This document shows, piece after piece, positions 1 to 7,739 of a DNA stretch of 14,572 nt; the stretch's first letter is position 1, and each line of letters starts with the position of its first letter. This DNA comes from Collinsella sp. AF08-23. Its GTDB lineage: Bacteria; Actinomycetota; Coriobacteriia; Coriobacteriales; Coriobacteriaceae. The notes under the pieces are model-generated. The model saw only the letters and a program-made list of their open reading frames with translations, was not told the DNA's origin and searched no databases. Position numbers and translations under genes: made by a program. The stretch lies in NCBI RefSeq assembly GCF_003479805.1, contig NZ_QUHV01000020.1, positions 1 to 14,572 of the forward strand, written 5' to 3'.

Positions 1-35
1 CATCGAAATTTATCGATGGCCTATTTCAGACTGTA

Positions 36-878
36 ATGGGGCAGCTCCCTGTGCAACCTGTAGACAGCCCTGAGGTGGCCGCGCTCGACGATTCGGCTAC
101 GAGGGGCGTTGAGTCCACGGTCGTTCCAGCTCCCACAACCATTCCCATTGCAGGAACAAGAGAATCAGCCAAGCAAGAGGAGCGCTCGGTGCGCCGTTAC
201 GCGCGCGGCGAGTTCCAGTGCCCGCCGCCGGACGACACCGTGCCCGCGCCAAAGCCCGGCGGCGCCGGCTACCGCTTCGTCAAGCGGGCGTTCGACATCT
301 GCTTCTCCGCGGGGGTCTGCGCCGTCCTGACGATCCCCGTGGCCGCGGTGTGCGCCGCGATCTGCATCGACAGCCCGGGCAGGCCCTTCTTCCGCCAGGA
401 GCGCATCGGGCGCGGCGGCAAGAGGATTTACATCTGGAAGCTGCGCAGCATGGTGCCGGACGCGCACTCGAACCCGGAGCGGTACATGACGCCCGAGCAG
501 CTGGAGACCTGGAGGCGCGAGCAGAAGCTCGACGACGACCCGCGCGTCACGCGCGTGGGGCGCCTCCTGCGCCGGACGAGCCTGGACGAGCTGCCGCAGT
601 TCATCAACGTGCTCACGGGCGACCTGTCCGTGATCGGCCCCAGGCCTGTGACCCTCGAGGAGACCTACGAGTTCGGGGACGCGCGCGACGAGTTTCTCTC
701 CTGCAAGCCCGGCATCACCGGCTGGTGGCAGGTGACCGAGCGCAACGAGGCGACCTGGGAGAACGGCGATCGCCAGATGCTCGAGCTCTTCTACGTGCGC
801 CACGCGAGCCTGGCGCTCGACCTCAGGATCTTCGTCCGCACGTTCAAGGCCATGTTCGTGGAGAGGACGGGGAAGTGA
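36..878 (+). CDS. Polyprenyl-phosphate sugar-1-phosphate transferase (priming glycosyltransferase, WcaJ/CpsE C-terminal domain type)
   Basis: This enzyme would transfer a hexose-1-phosphate from a UDP-sugar to undecaprenyl phosphate at the membrane, the first step of repeat-unit assembly. From the ATG at 36 it has 280 residues. Residues 1-78 are a Pro/Ser/Thr-rich, disordered-looking leader. A single hydrophobic segment lies at about 88-111, followed by the bacterial sugar transferase domain: FRQERIGRGGKRIYIWKLRSM (119-139, shown only to define the block), DDDPRVTRVGRLLRRTSLDE with the acidic pair D184/E185, IGPRP (200-204) and PGITGWWQV. The family often has four extra N-terminal membrane segments, and these are absent here. 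The frame is open to the left edge and the ATG at 36 has no good ribosome-binding site. The GTG at 189 does have one, and would give about 229 residues, so the start is uncertain. It overlaps the next gene by 4 nt. The exact sugar is not readable from the sequence. Confidence 0.9.
   Translation: MGQLPVQPVDSPEVAALDDSATRGVESTVVPAPTTIPIAGTRESAKQEERSVRRYARGEFQCPPPDDTVPAPKPGGAGYRFVKRAFDICFSAGVCAVLTIPVAAVCAAICIDSPGRPFFRQERIGRGGKRIYIWKLRSMVPDAHSNPERYMTPEQLETWRREQKLDDDPRVTRVGRLLRRTSLDELPQFINVLTGDLSVIGPRPVTLEETYEFGDARDEFLSCKPGITGWWQVTERNEATWENGDRQMLELFYVRHASLALDLRIFVRTFKAMFVERTGK
174..191 (+). promoter_or_regulatory. Ribosome-binding site and alternative GTG start for the priming transferase
   Basis: The purine-rich AAGAGGAG at about 175-182 lies 6-7 nt before an in-frame GTG at 189. 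It is a better initiation context than that of the ATG at 36. Starting here would remove the low-complexity leader and leave the short single-membrane-segment form of the enzyme. The sequence shows the motif; its use is inferred. Confidence 0.4.
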
Positions 879-1744
879 CGGCTTCGGTATCGGTGGTCAT
901 ACCGACGCTCAACGAGGTGCGCGAGATCGGGGGGCTGCTGGACAGCCTCCTGTCCCAGACGGTTGTGCCGGGCGAGATTCTCGTCGTGGACTCCTCGTCG
1001 GAAGACGCCACCCAGGACATCGTGGCGTCATACGCCGGCCGAGGGGTTTCGCTCGACGTCATCGAGCGCACCGAGTTCAACCATGGCGCCACGCGGCACA
1101 GGGCGTTTATGAGGACTGTCGGCGACTACACCCTGTTCATGACCCAGGACGCGGTGCCGGCGGGCGATCGCTATATAGAGAGGCTCACCGCTCCGCTCGG
1201 GTCCGACAAGACGATCGCCCTGGTGTCCGGCAGGCAGCTTCCCAAGCCCGACGCCCGCCGCTTCGAGCAGCTCGTGCGCGCGTTCAACTACCCGGACGAG
1301 CCATCCGTGAGGGGCGCGGAGGACCTGCCGAGCTACGGAATAAAGACGTTTTTCGCATCCGATGTGTGCTCGGCCTACCGCAGGACTGCCTACATGGAGT
1401 GCGGCGGGTTCGCCCCGGTCAACACCAACGAGGACATGCTCATGGCGGCGCGTTTTATCGCCGCCGGCCATAAGGTCGCGTACGAGCCCTCTGCCGCCGT
1501 CTACCACTCCCACAACCTCACTCCCGGACAGCAGTTCAGGCGCAACCGGGAGGTCGGCGCCTTCCTCGCGGCCCACGCCGGCGAGCTCATGGGCGCGTCG
1601 GAGATCGGCGAGGGAGGGAGACTCGTGAAGGCCGTCTCCGCGCAGCTGCTCCGAGAGGGGCGGCTCGGGGAATTCGTGGCGTTCGGGTTCGATTGCGCCG
1701 CAAGGCTAGCTGGAAACAGGATCGGTCGAAGGTCCGCAAAATAA
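875..1744 (+). CDS. Family 2 glycosyltransferase, rhamnosyltransferase-like
   Basis: A 289-residue GT-A fold transferase that would add a sugar, probably rhamnose, to the lipid-linked acceptor on the cytoplasmic side of the membrane. The GT2 start SVVIPTLNE (residues 5-13) is followed by the nucleotide-binding ILVVDSSSEDAT. FNHGATR (68-74) and the metal-binding segment FMTQDAVP (88-95) are typical of WbbL/RfbF-type rhamnosyltransferases. An ED acid pair is seen in NTNEDMLMA. I chose the GTG at 875 because it overlaps the upstream stop as GTGA, GAGAGGA lies about 10 nt upstream, and homology begins at once; the frame stays open further upstream only as an out-of-frame shadow of the previous gene. 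Its place beside the primer gene and the dTDP-rhamnose genes suggests it adds the second sugar. The rhamnose specificity is inferred. Confidence 0.88.
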   Translation: MTASVSVVIPTLNEVREIGGLLDSLLSQTVVPGEILVVDSSSEDATQDIVASYAGRGVSLDVIERTEFNHGATRHRAFMRTVGDYTLFMTQDAVPAGDRYIERLTAPLGSDKTIALVSGRQLPKPDARRFEQLVRAFNYPDEPSVRGAEDLPSYGIKTFFASDVCSAYRRTAYMECGGFAPVNTNEDMLMAARFIAAGHKVAYEPSAAVYHSHNLTPGQQFRRNREVGAFLAAHAGELMGASEIGEGGRLVKAVSAQLLREGRLGEFVAFGFDCAARLAGNRIGRRSAK

Positions 1745-1763
1745 TTAGTTAAGGAGACCTCTC

Positions 1764-2660
1764 ATGAAGGGCATCATCCTCGCGGGCGGCAGCGGAACGC
1801 GCCTCTACCCGCTCACCACCGTCACCAGCAAGCAGCTGCTGCCGGTCTACGACAAGCCGATGATCTACTATCCGCTGTCCACCCTCATGCTGGCGGGCAT
1901 CCGGGACATCCTGGTCATCTCCACTCCGACCGACCTGCCCAACTTCGAGCGCCTGCTCGGGGACGGCTCGCGCTACGGAGTGAACCTGTCCTACGCCGAG
2001 CAGCCCAGCCCAGATGGCCTAGCCCAGGCCTTCACCATCGGCGAGGGGTTCATCGCCGGCGAGCCGTGCGCCCTCGTGCTCGGCGACAACATCTTCTACG
2101 GCAACGGCCTGTCCCGCCACCTGACGCGCGCCGTCCAGAACGCCGAGTCGGGGAGGGCCACGGTATTCGGCTACCACGTGGACGACCCCGAGCGCTTCGG
2201 CGTCGTGGAGTTCGACCGCGAGGGCCGTGCCGTCTCCATCGAGGAGAAGCCCGCCGAGCCCAAGAGCTCCTACGTCGTCACCGGCCTGTACTTCTACCCG
2301 GGCGACGTGGCCGCCAAGGCGCATAGGGTCGAGCCCTCCACCCGCGGCGAGCTCGAGATCACCACGCTCAACCAGATGTACCTGGAGGAGGGGACGCTGT
2401 CCGTGGTCACCCTCGGCCGCGGCTACGCGTGGCTGGACACCGGCACCATGGAGAGCCTGCACGAGGCCGCGGAGTTCGTCCGCGCCGTGGAGCACTCCCA
2501 GGACCTGCCGGTCTCGGTCCCCGAGGAGATCGCCTGGGAGAACGGCTGGATCACGACCGCCGGGCTCGAAGAGGCCGCCGAGGCCTACGGCAAGTCGGTC
2601 TACGGGCAGCACCTGAAGAAGGTCGCCGCCGGCGAGATCGTCAACAGCCCGCGCGATTAA
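1764..2660 (+). CDS. rfbA: Glucose-1-phosphate thymidylyltransferase (RfbA/RmlA)
   Basis: It makes dTDP-glucose from dTTP and glucose-1-phosphate, the first step of cytoplasmic dTDP-L-rhamnose synthesis. The 298 residues match the usual family length (about 290). The nucleotide-binding signature GGSGTRLYP is at 8-16, followed by [11 protein letters not shown] (22-32), the substrate-binding [11 protein letters not shown] (79-89), the metal-binding LGDN (106-109) and EEKP (160-163). A strong ribosome-binding site, AAGGAGA at 1751-1757, sits 6 nt before the ATG. It is very GC-rich, like rfbB and rfbCD, but is separated from them by an AT-richer acyltransferase gene. Confidence in the function is very high. 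Confidence 0.97.
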   Translation: MKGIILAGGSGTRLYPLTTVTSKQLLPVYDKPMIYYPLSTLMLAGIRDILVISTPTDLPNFERLLGDGSRYGVNLSYAEQPSPDGLAQAFTIGEGFIAGEPCALVLGDNIFYGNGLSRHLTRAVQNAESGRATVFGYHVDDPERFGVVEFDREGRAVSIEEKPAEPKSSYVVTGLYFYPGDVAAKAHRVEPSTRGELEITTLNQMYLEEGTLSVVTLGRGYAWLDTGTMESLHEAAEFVRAVEHSQDLPVSVPEEIAWENGWITTAGLEEAAEAYGKSVYGQHLKKVAAGEIVNSPRD

Positions 2661-2673
2661 GGATGATGCGACA

Positions 2674-3207
2674 ATGAATGACTTCATCAAGAGTGATTTG
2701 GTTAGATATGGATCCGAGCCCCGTTTTTGGGGTTTCCTGAACCAATATTTGAGAAATAGGGCTTTTCGCTGGCAGGTTGCTTTTCGGCTCGTTAATTCTC
2801 GTGGGGTTGAAAGATTCTGGGGGGGGGTGCTCTGGCTGTTTCGCAATAGGCGGGATTTCAAGATAGACCGGGCGACGCAGATTGGCCGCGGGCTGTACAT
2901 TGGACACGACGGCCCTGTTGTCATCAATCCCACTGCGGTAATTGGGAACAACGTTAATCTTTCGCAATTTACCACCATCGGTTCTAATGAGGGAAAGGCA
3001 GCGACAATTGGGGACAACGTCTACATCGGTCCTGGGGTTTGCATAGTGGAGGATGTGGTGATTGGGTCTAACGTCACAATCGGCGCTGGTAGTGTCGTTA
3101 CGAAGGATATTCCTGACAATGCTACGGCAGCGGGTAATTACGCCAAGGTTCTCAATTTTGACAACCCTGGAAGGTACGTTAAGCGCAGGTGGACGGAAGA
3201 TTCTTAG
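2674..3207 (+). CDS. Hexapeptide-repeat acyltransferase (serine acetyltransferase/WcaB-like)
   Basis: A 177-residue protein with a left-handed beta-helix domain, probably moving an acetyl group from acetyl-CoA to a sugar hydroxyl of the polysaccharide or its precursor. The helical N-terminal part (1-60) resembles that of CysE-like serine acetyltransferases. The isoleucine-rich hexapeptide repeats run from about residue 64 to 145: IGRGLYIGHDGPVVI with probable catalytic His78, then ATIGDNVYIGPG and VTIGAGSVVTKDIPD. AAGGA at 2659-2663 lies about 10 nt before the ATG. Composition is much AT-richer than rfbA and rfbB on either side, which points to a separately acquired insert in the rhamnose operon. 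Codons 49-52 lie in a run of nine G (2819-2827). A true serine acetyltransferase for cysteine synthesis is the main alternative, but the context favours polysaccharide modification. Confidence 0.85.
   Translation: MNDFIKSDLVRYGSEPRFWGFLNQYLRNRAFRWQVAFRLVNSRGVERFWGGVLWLFRNRRDFKIDRATQIGRGLYIGHDGPVVINPTAVIGNNVNLSQFTTIGSNEGKAATIGDNVYIGPGVCIVEDVVIGSNVTIGAGSVVTKDIPDNATAAGNYAKVLNFDNPGRYVKRRWTEDS
2819..2827 (+). repeat. G9 homopolymer tract within the acyltransferase gene
   Basis: Nine consecutive G follow a T and encode the W-G-G-V region at codons 49-52. One G more would reach a TAG after about eight further codons. One G fewer would reach a TAG after about thirteen. Either slip would therefore remove the whole beta-helix domain. 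It is the only G run of this length in the window. Confidence 0.95.
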
Positions 3208-3221
3208 GTTAATCCACTTAG

Positions 3222-4263
<1,042 letters not shown>

Positions 4264-4265
<2 letters not shown>

Positions 4266-4282
4266 GAGGGGATAGACCTATG
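4264..4282 (+). promoter_or_regulatory. Strong ribosome-binding site fixing the start of rfbCD
   Basis: AGGAGGGG at 4264-4271 overlaps the TAG stop of rfbB and lies 8 nt before the ATG at 4280. It supports translational coupling, and it supports 4280 over any upstream in-frame start lying within rfbB. Confidence 0.8.
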
Positions 4283-5740
4283 GCAGACATCGCATTTGAG
4301 AAGGACCTCTCCGTCGCCGAGACCGGCATCGGGGGCCTGAAGGTCGTCGACCTCGCCGTCCACGGCGACTCGCGCGGCTGGTTCAAGGAGAACTGGCAGC
4401 GCGCCAAGATGTGCGCCCTGGGCATCCCGGACCTCAGGGTCGTCCAGAACAACATCTCCTACAACGACAGACGCGGCGTCACCCGCGGCATCCACGCCGA
4501 GCCCTGGGACAAGTTCATCTCGGTGGCGCGCGGCTCGGTCTTCGGCGCCTGGGTGGATCTGCGCGAGGGCAGCGCCACCTACGGGAAGGTGTTCACCTGC
4601 ACGCTCGACCCGAGTAGGGCCATCTACGTCCCGCGCGGCGTGGGCAACTCCTTCCAGGCCCTGGAGGACGGCACCGCCTACACCTACCTGGTGGACGCCC
4701 ACTGGTCCCTCGAGCTCAAGAGGACCTACACCTTCGTGAACCTCGCCGACCCCGAGCTCGCCATCGTGTGGCCCATCCCGCTGGACCGGGCCACCGTCTC
4801 CGAGGCCGACCTCGGCCACCCGATGCTCAAGGACGTCGTCCCCATGGCGCCCAAGAGGACGCTCGTCACCGGCTGCGACGGCCAGCTGGGCCGCGCGGTG
4901 CGCGCGCTGGCCGAGGAGCGCGGCGTCGCGAAGGACTTCGACTTCTGCGACATCGACACCTTCGACATGTCCGACCCGGACGCCTACGCGCAGTACGACT
5001 GGTCACTCTACGGCACCGTCATCAACTGCGGCGCCTACACGGCCGTGGATAAAGCGGAGACCCCCGAGGGCCGCGTGACCGCCTGGAAGGCCAACGCGAC
5101 CGGCCCCGCCCTTCTCGCCCGCACCTGCGCCGGGCACGGGATCACCCTCGTGCACGTGTCCAGCGACTACGTCTTCGACGGCACCGCCGAGGTGCATGAC
5201 GAGGACGAGCCCCTCAGCCCGCTTTCCGTCTACGGCCAGACCAAGGCCGCCGGCGACATCGCCGTGGCCGGCTGCCCGCGCCACTACATCATGCGCAGCT
5301 CCTGGGTCATCGGCGAGGGCCACAACTTCGTCAAGACCATGAAGGGGCTGTCCGACCGCGTCGCCGACCCGGACGACAAGCTGGACAAGGTCACCGTGGT
5401 GGACGACCAGCTGGGCCGCCTGACCTTCACGCGCGACATGGCCGCGGCCATCTTCCACGTGCTGGACGCGAAGGCCCCCTACGGCACCTACGACTGCACG
5501 GGCTCCGGCGCCGTGAGGAGCTGGGCCGACATCGCCCGCGCCGTCTTCGGGGCCGCCAACGGCAACGGCGACAGGGTCGTGCCGGTGTCGACCGCCGACT
5601 ACTACGCGAGTGCCGAGGGCCCCATCGCACCGCGCCCGGTCCACTCCGCACTCGACCTGTCCAAGCTCGAGTCGGTCGGCTTCCATATGCCCGACTGGGA
5701 GGAAGAGCTCTCTTGTTACTTAGAAGCACCTGGAGTGTAG
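4280..5740 (+). CDS. rfbCD: Fused dTDP-4-dehydrorhamnose 3,5-epimerase / dTDP-4-dehydrorhamnose reductase (RfbC-RfbD)
   Basis: A 486-residue bifunctional enzyme for the last two steps of dTDP-L-rhamnose synthesis. Residues 1 to about 187 are a cupin-type RfbC epimerase: DSRGWFKENW (30-39), VVQNNISYNDRRGVTRGIH ending at the expected catalytic His72, and a tyrosine region GTAYTYLVD (131-139). Residues from about 192 onward are an NADPH-dependent RfbD reductase: TGCDGQLGRAV (197-207), NCGAYTAVDKAE (249-260), VSSDYVFDG (293-301), YGQTK (318-322) and RSSWVIGEG (339-347). Separate RfbC and RfbD proteins are about 180 and 290 residues, so both halves are complete. Such fusions are known in actinobacteria. 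The last dozen codons turn AT-rich, which hints at a module junction just before the stop. Confidence in both activities is high. Confidence 0.95.
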   Translation: MADIAFEKDLSVAETGIGGLKVVDLAVHGDSRGWFKENWQRAKMCALGIPDLRVVQNNISYNDRRGVTRGIHAEPWDKFISVARGSVFGAWVDLREGSATYGKVFTCTLDPSRAIYVPRGVGNSFQALEDGTAYTYLVDAHWSLELKRTYTFVNLADPELAIVWPIPLDRATVSEADLGHPMLKDVVPMAPKRTLVTGCDGQLGRAVRALAEERGVAKDFDFCDIDTFDMSDPDAYAQYDWSLYGTVINCGAYTAVDKAETPEGRVTAWKANATGPALLARTCAGHGITLVHVSSDYVFDGTAEVHDEDEPLSPLSVYGQTKAAGDIAVAGCPRHYIMRSSWVIGEGHNFVKTMKGLSDRVADPDDKLDKVTVVDDQLGRLTFTRDMAAAIFHVLDAKAPYGTYDCTGSGAVRSWADIARAVFGAANGNGDRVVPVSTADYYASAEGPIAPRPVHSALDLSKLESVGFHMPDWEEELSCYLEAPGV

Positions 5741-5741
5741 A

Positions 5742-6719
5742 ATGCCTGAAATTAGCGTTGTCGTTCCTATATATAATGTATTTTCATATCTTCAGAAATG
5801 CGTGGAATCTGTTCTAGTACAGTCCTTCGAGGATTTTGAGTTGCTGCTTATCGACGACGGGTCTACTGATGGCTCTGGGGAGCTTGCGGATAAACTGGCT
5901 GTCGATGATGCCCGTGTCAAAGTTTTCCATAAAACCAACGGCGGGCTTTCTGATGCACGTAATTACGGAGTTAAGCATGCAATAGGAAAGTATGTTACTT
6001 TCATTGATTCAGATGACTGGATTGAGGAATCTTATCTTGAATATCTCTACTCTTTACTTGTGGGGAACGATGCGGACATCTCGACTTGTTATTTTAATAA
6101 GTGCCTAGGTGATAAGAGATATCCTTGGCGACGCCCAAGTGCTGAAGCTCTTGTTATGGATAGCAAAGAGGCGTTATTGTCCCTTCTATATCAGGAGCGG
6201 ATTAATGTATGCGCTCCTTGTAAGCTTTACAGAGTGGAGCTTACAAGGAGCGGGATTAAGTATCCCGTAGGCAAGCATTATGAAGATGTGGATACGACGT
6301 GGCGCTTTATTGCAGAGTCGAGCAAAGTTGCTGTTGGACAGCAACCACTTTATAACTACGTTATGCGCCAAGGTTCTATTGTTCATCAGGTAAGCAATAG
6401 CATATTCGATCGTTCCGACCTTGCTTTGGATGCTTATGAGGGTTTGGATGCTCTTGGCGATGCTGATATAAGTATGGCGGCTGAGCGTTACCTTGTTTTT
6501 CATTATCTTAGTGTCCTTCGTTCAATTGATTTGAACAGTCGAGATCATCTCCTGCGCGCAAAGACACTATCTGATACCGTAAAAGAACACTCTCTACGTG
6601 TTCTATCCAATTCACGTACTCCACGCAGGGATAGGGTAGCTCTTTATGCGTTGCGATTTGGTCTTCACTTTTATCGTTTCGCCTGGAATGCATATTGCAA
6701 GCTGCGAGAGGATAGATAA
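5742..6719 (+). CDS. Family 2 glycosyltransferase (EpsJ-like)
   Basis: A 325-residue GT-A transferase that would add one sugar of the repeat unit at the cytoplasmic membrane face; donor and linkage are unknown. SVVVPIYN (5-12) begins the fold. LLIDDGSTDGS follows at about 36-46, then the NGGLSDARN segment (66-74) and the metal-binding DSDDW (89-93). A conserved KLYR…GIKYPVGKHYEDV region marks the C-terminal part typical of EpsJ-type enzymes. GGAG at 5732-5735 lies 6 nt before the ATG, and the start is 1 nt after the rfbCD stop. Composition is far AT-richer than in rfbCD, so a variable, transferred module begins here. The gene contains a perfect 15-bp inverted repeat (6212-6252) that does not break the frame. 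Confidence 0.9.
   Translation: MPEISVVVPIYNVFSYLQKCVESVLVQSFEDFELLLIDDGSTDGSGELADKLAVDDARVKVFHKTNGGLSDARNYGVKHAIGKYVTFIDSDDWIEESYLEYLYSLLVGNDADISTCYFNKCLGDKRYPWRRPSAEALVMDSKEALLSLLYQERINVCAPCKLYRVELTRSGIKYPVGKHYEDVDTTWRFIAESSKVAVGQQPLYNYVMRQGSIVHQVSNSIFDRSDLALDAYEGLDALGDADISMAAERYLVFHYLSVLRSIDLNSRDHLLRAKTLSDTVKEHSLRVLSNSRTPRRDRVALYALRFGLHFYRFAWNAYCKLREDR
6212..6252. repeat. Perfect 15-bp inverted repeat inside a glycosyltransferase gene
   Basis: CGCTCCTTGTAAGCT (6212-6226) and AGCTTACAAGGAGCG (6238-6252) are exact reverse complements separated by 11 nt. In mRNA this would form a stable stem-loop in the middle of the coding region. The encoded protein still fits the family here (CAPCKLYR then VELTRSGIKYPVG). 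A stem this long at this spacing is not expected by chance in a window of this size. No poly-T run follows, so it does not look like an ordinary terminator. Confidence 0.95.
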
Positions 6720-6884
6720 AAAGACTTCATTTTGCTCGTGCGGGTGGCAATTGTGCCCAGGGGATTGGTTTTGATTTGGGCACCGTCATGTTTTTCGAAA
6801 TATCTTCCTCATAGGCGTAATCCAATCTGCAGGCTTAATTTATTTGAAAACAGGGGAGATATCGACTTTTTTTTGGAGGATAAA
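6720..6884 (+). other. Intergenic gap of 165 bp, no gene recognised
   Basis: This is one of the longest gaps in the operon. It is in frame with the next gene from a TTG at 6732, but the translation has no family character and the strong ribosome-binding site lies at 6875. It holds a 7-bp inverted repeat (6753-6783) and a run of eight T (6867-6874) directly before the ribosome-binding site. I could not support a promoter with both -35 and -10 boxes. Confidence 0.6.
6753..6783 (+). terminator. Possible hairpin / weak terminator
   Basis: GTGCCCA (6753-6759) and TGGGCAC (6777-6783) are exact reverse complements around a 17-nt loop. A run of five T begins about 8 nt after the stem. The long loop and the displaced T run make this a poor intrinsic terminator. 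It may only attenuate or punctuate the operon, or be chance. Confidence 0.25.
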
Positions 6885-6887
6885 ATG
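6875..6887 (+). promoter_or_regulatory. Ribosome-binding site fixing the start of the DXD glycosyltransferase
   Basis: GGAGGA at 6875-6880 is 4 nt before the ATG at 6885. It follows eight T. This strong site, and the fact that family similarity begins at IPRIIHYCWFGG, exclude the upstream in-frame extension. Confidence 0.8.
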
Positions 6888-7697
6888 GCGGATATTCCAA
6901 GGATAATTCACTATTGCTGGTTTGGTGGCTCTCCTCTTGGCCCAAATGAATTGAGCTGCATCGAATCTTGGAAAAAATATCTTCCTGGATACGAAATAAA
7001 GTGCTGGAACGAGAGTAATTTTGATATTGACTGTTGCGCCTATGTTAGGGAAGCCTTCAGTGTGCAAAAGTGGGCTTTTGTATCTGATTATGCTCGATTC
7101 AAAATCCTGTATGAATATGGTGGACTTTATTTCGATACCGATGTTGAGCTCGTTAAACCAATCGATGATTTGCTATCAAAAGGACCCTTTCTAGGTTTTG
7201 AAACTGATTATGGAAACATGACTTCTTCTAATATGGAAGACGGGCTTGTTATGGCGGTAAATCCTGGTCTTGGTATGGGATGTACACCGGGTCTTCCTAT
7301 ATATCGGCAAGTTCTCGATTCATATGAATCGAGTAGTTTTTTGCTGGCTGACGGCGATTTCGATAGAACAACTGTTGTTTACCGAACAACTAAAATTCTC
7401 GAAAGCTTCGGTCTGAATAAAACTAAGGGAATGCAGGAAGTTGCGGGTATTTCGATTTATCCGTCTGAGTATTTCAACCCAAAAAACCATTTGACTGGTG
7501 AAGTCAATTTTACTGATAACACCCGGTCAATACATCATTTTAAGATGTCGTGGTTTACCCCTCAGGAGAAGTTCCAACATTCCGTTAACCGATGGCTGTT
7601 GATGCACGGCGTAGAAGAAACGCCGGCAAAGATTATTTCTGTAGCGCTCTCTTTGGACATTAAGCGTGTGATCAGGCGTCTTAAGAAAAAGAAATAG
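6885..7697 (+). CDS. DXD-motif glycosyltransferase (GT32-like, capsular polysaccharide synthesis)
   Basis: A 270-residue transferase of the 'glycosyltransferase sugar-binding region with DXD motif' family. It would act in the cytoplasm or at the inner membrane face to add a sugar to the growing repeat unit. IPRIIHYCWFGG (4-15) and SWKKYLPGYEIKCWNE (28-43) form the typical N-terminus. ARFKILYEYGGLYFDTDVE carries the metal- and nucleotide-binding DTD at 84-86. A histidine-rich IHHFKMSW segment near the C-terminus is also characteristic of the family. The usual length is about 230-280 residues, so it looks complete. It is AT-rich, as is its upstream neighbour. The donor sugar is not predictable. 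Confidence 0.88.
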   Translation: MADIPRIIHYCWFGGSPLGPNELSCIESWKKYLPGYEIKCWNESNFDIDCCAYVREAFSVQKWAFVSDYARFKILYEYGGLYFDTDVELVKPIDDLLSKGPFLGFETDYGNMTSSNMEDGLVMAVNPGLGMGCTPGLPIYRQVLDSYESSSFLLADGDFDRTTVVYRTTKILESFGLNKTKGMQEVAGISIYPSEYFNPKNHLTGEVNFTDNTRSIHHFKMSWFTPQEKFQHSVNRWLLMHGVEETPAKIISVALSLDIKRVIRRLKKKK

Positions 7698-7739
7698 AAA
7701 ACTAAGTAACATTATTTGCCTTTATCGAACTGGTGTGCA

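Noticed and set aside
165..803. Long open frame on the minus strand opposite the priming transferase
   Set aside because: It is low-complexity and rich in Arg, Ala, Gly and Val, as expected from the antisense of a GC-rich gene, and has no family motif.
218..874. Upstream in-frame extension of the rhamnosyltransferase-like gene
   Set aside because: This part is the priming transferase read in another frame; family similarity starts at 875, where a GTGA overlap provides a natural start.
2019..3017. Minus-strand open frame across rfbA and the acyltransferase
   Set aside because: It crosses two well-recognised plus-strand genes and its composition is that of a codon-bias shadow.
6732..6884. N-terminal extension of the DXD glycosyltransferase
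   Set aside because: The extra residues show no family character, and a strong ribosome-binding site precedes the ATG at 6885.
7366..7391. GAACAACT direct repeat and the AACAAC-T-GTTGTT palindrome
   Set aside because: These are short, simple-sequence repeats within coding sequence and could easily arise by chance.
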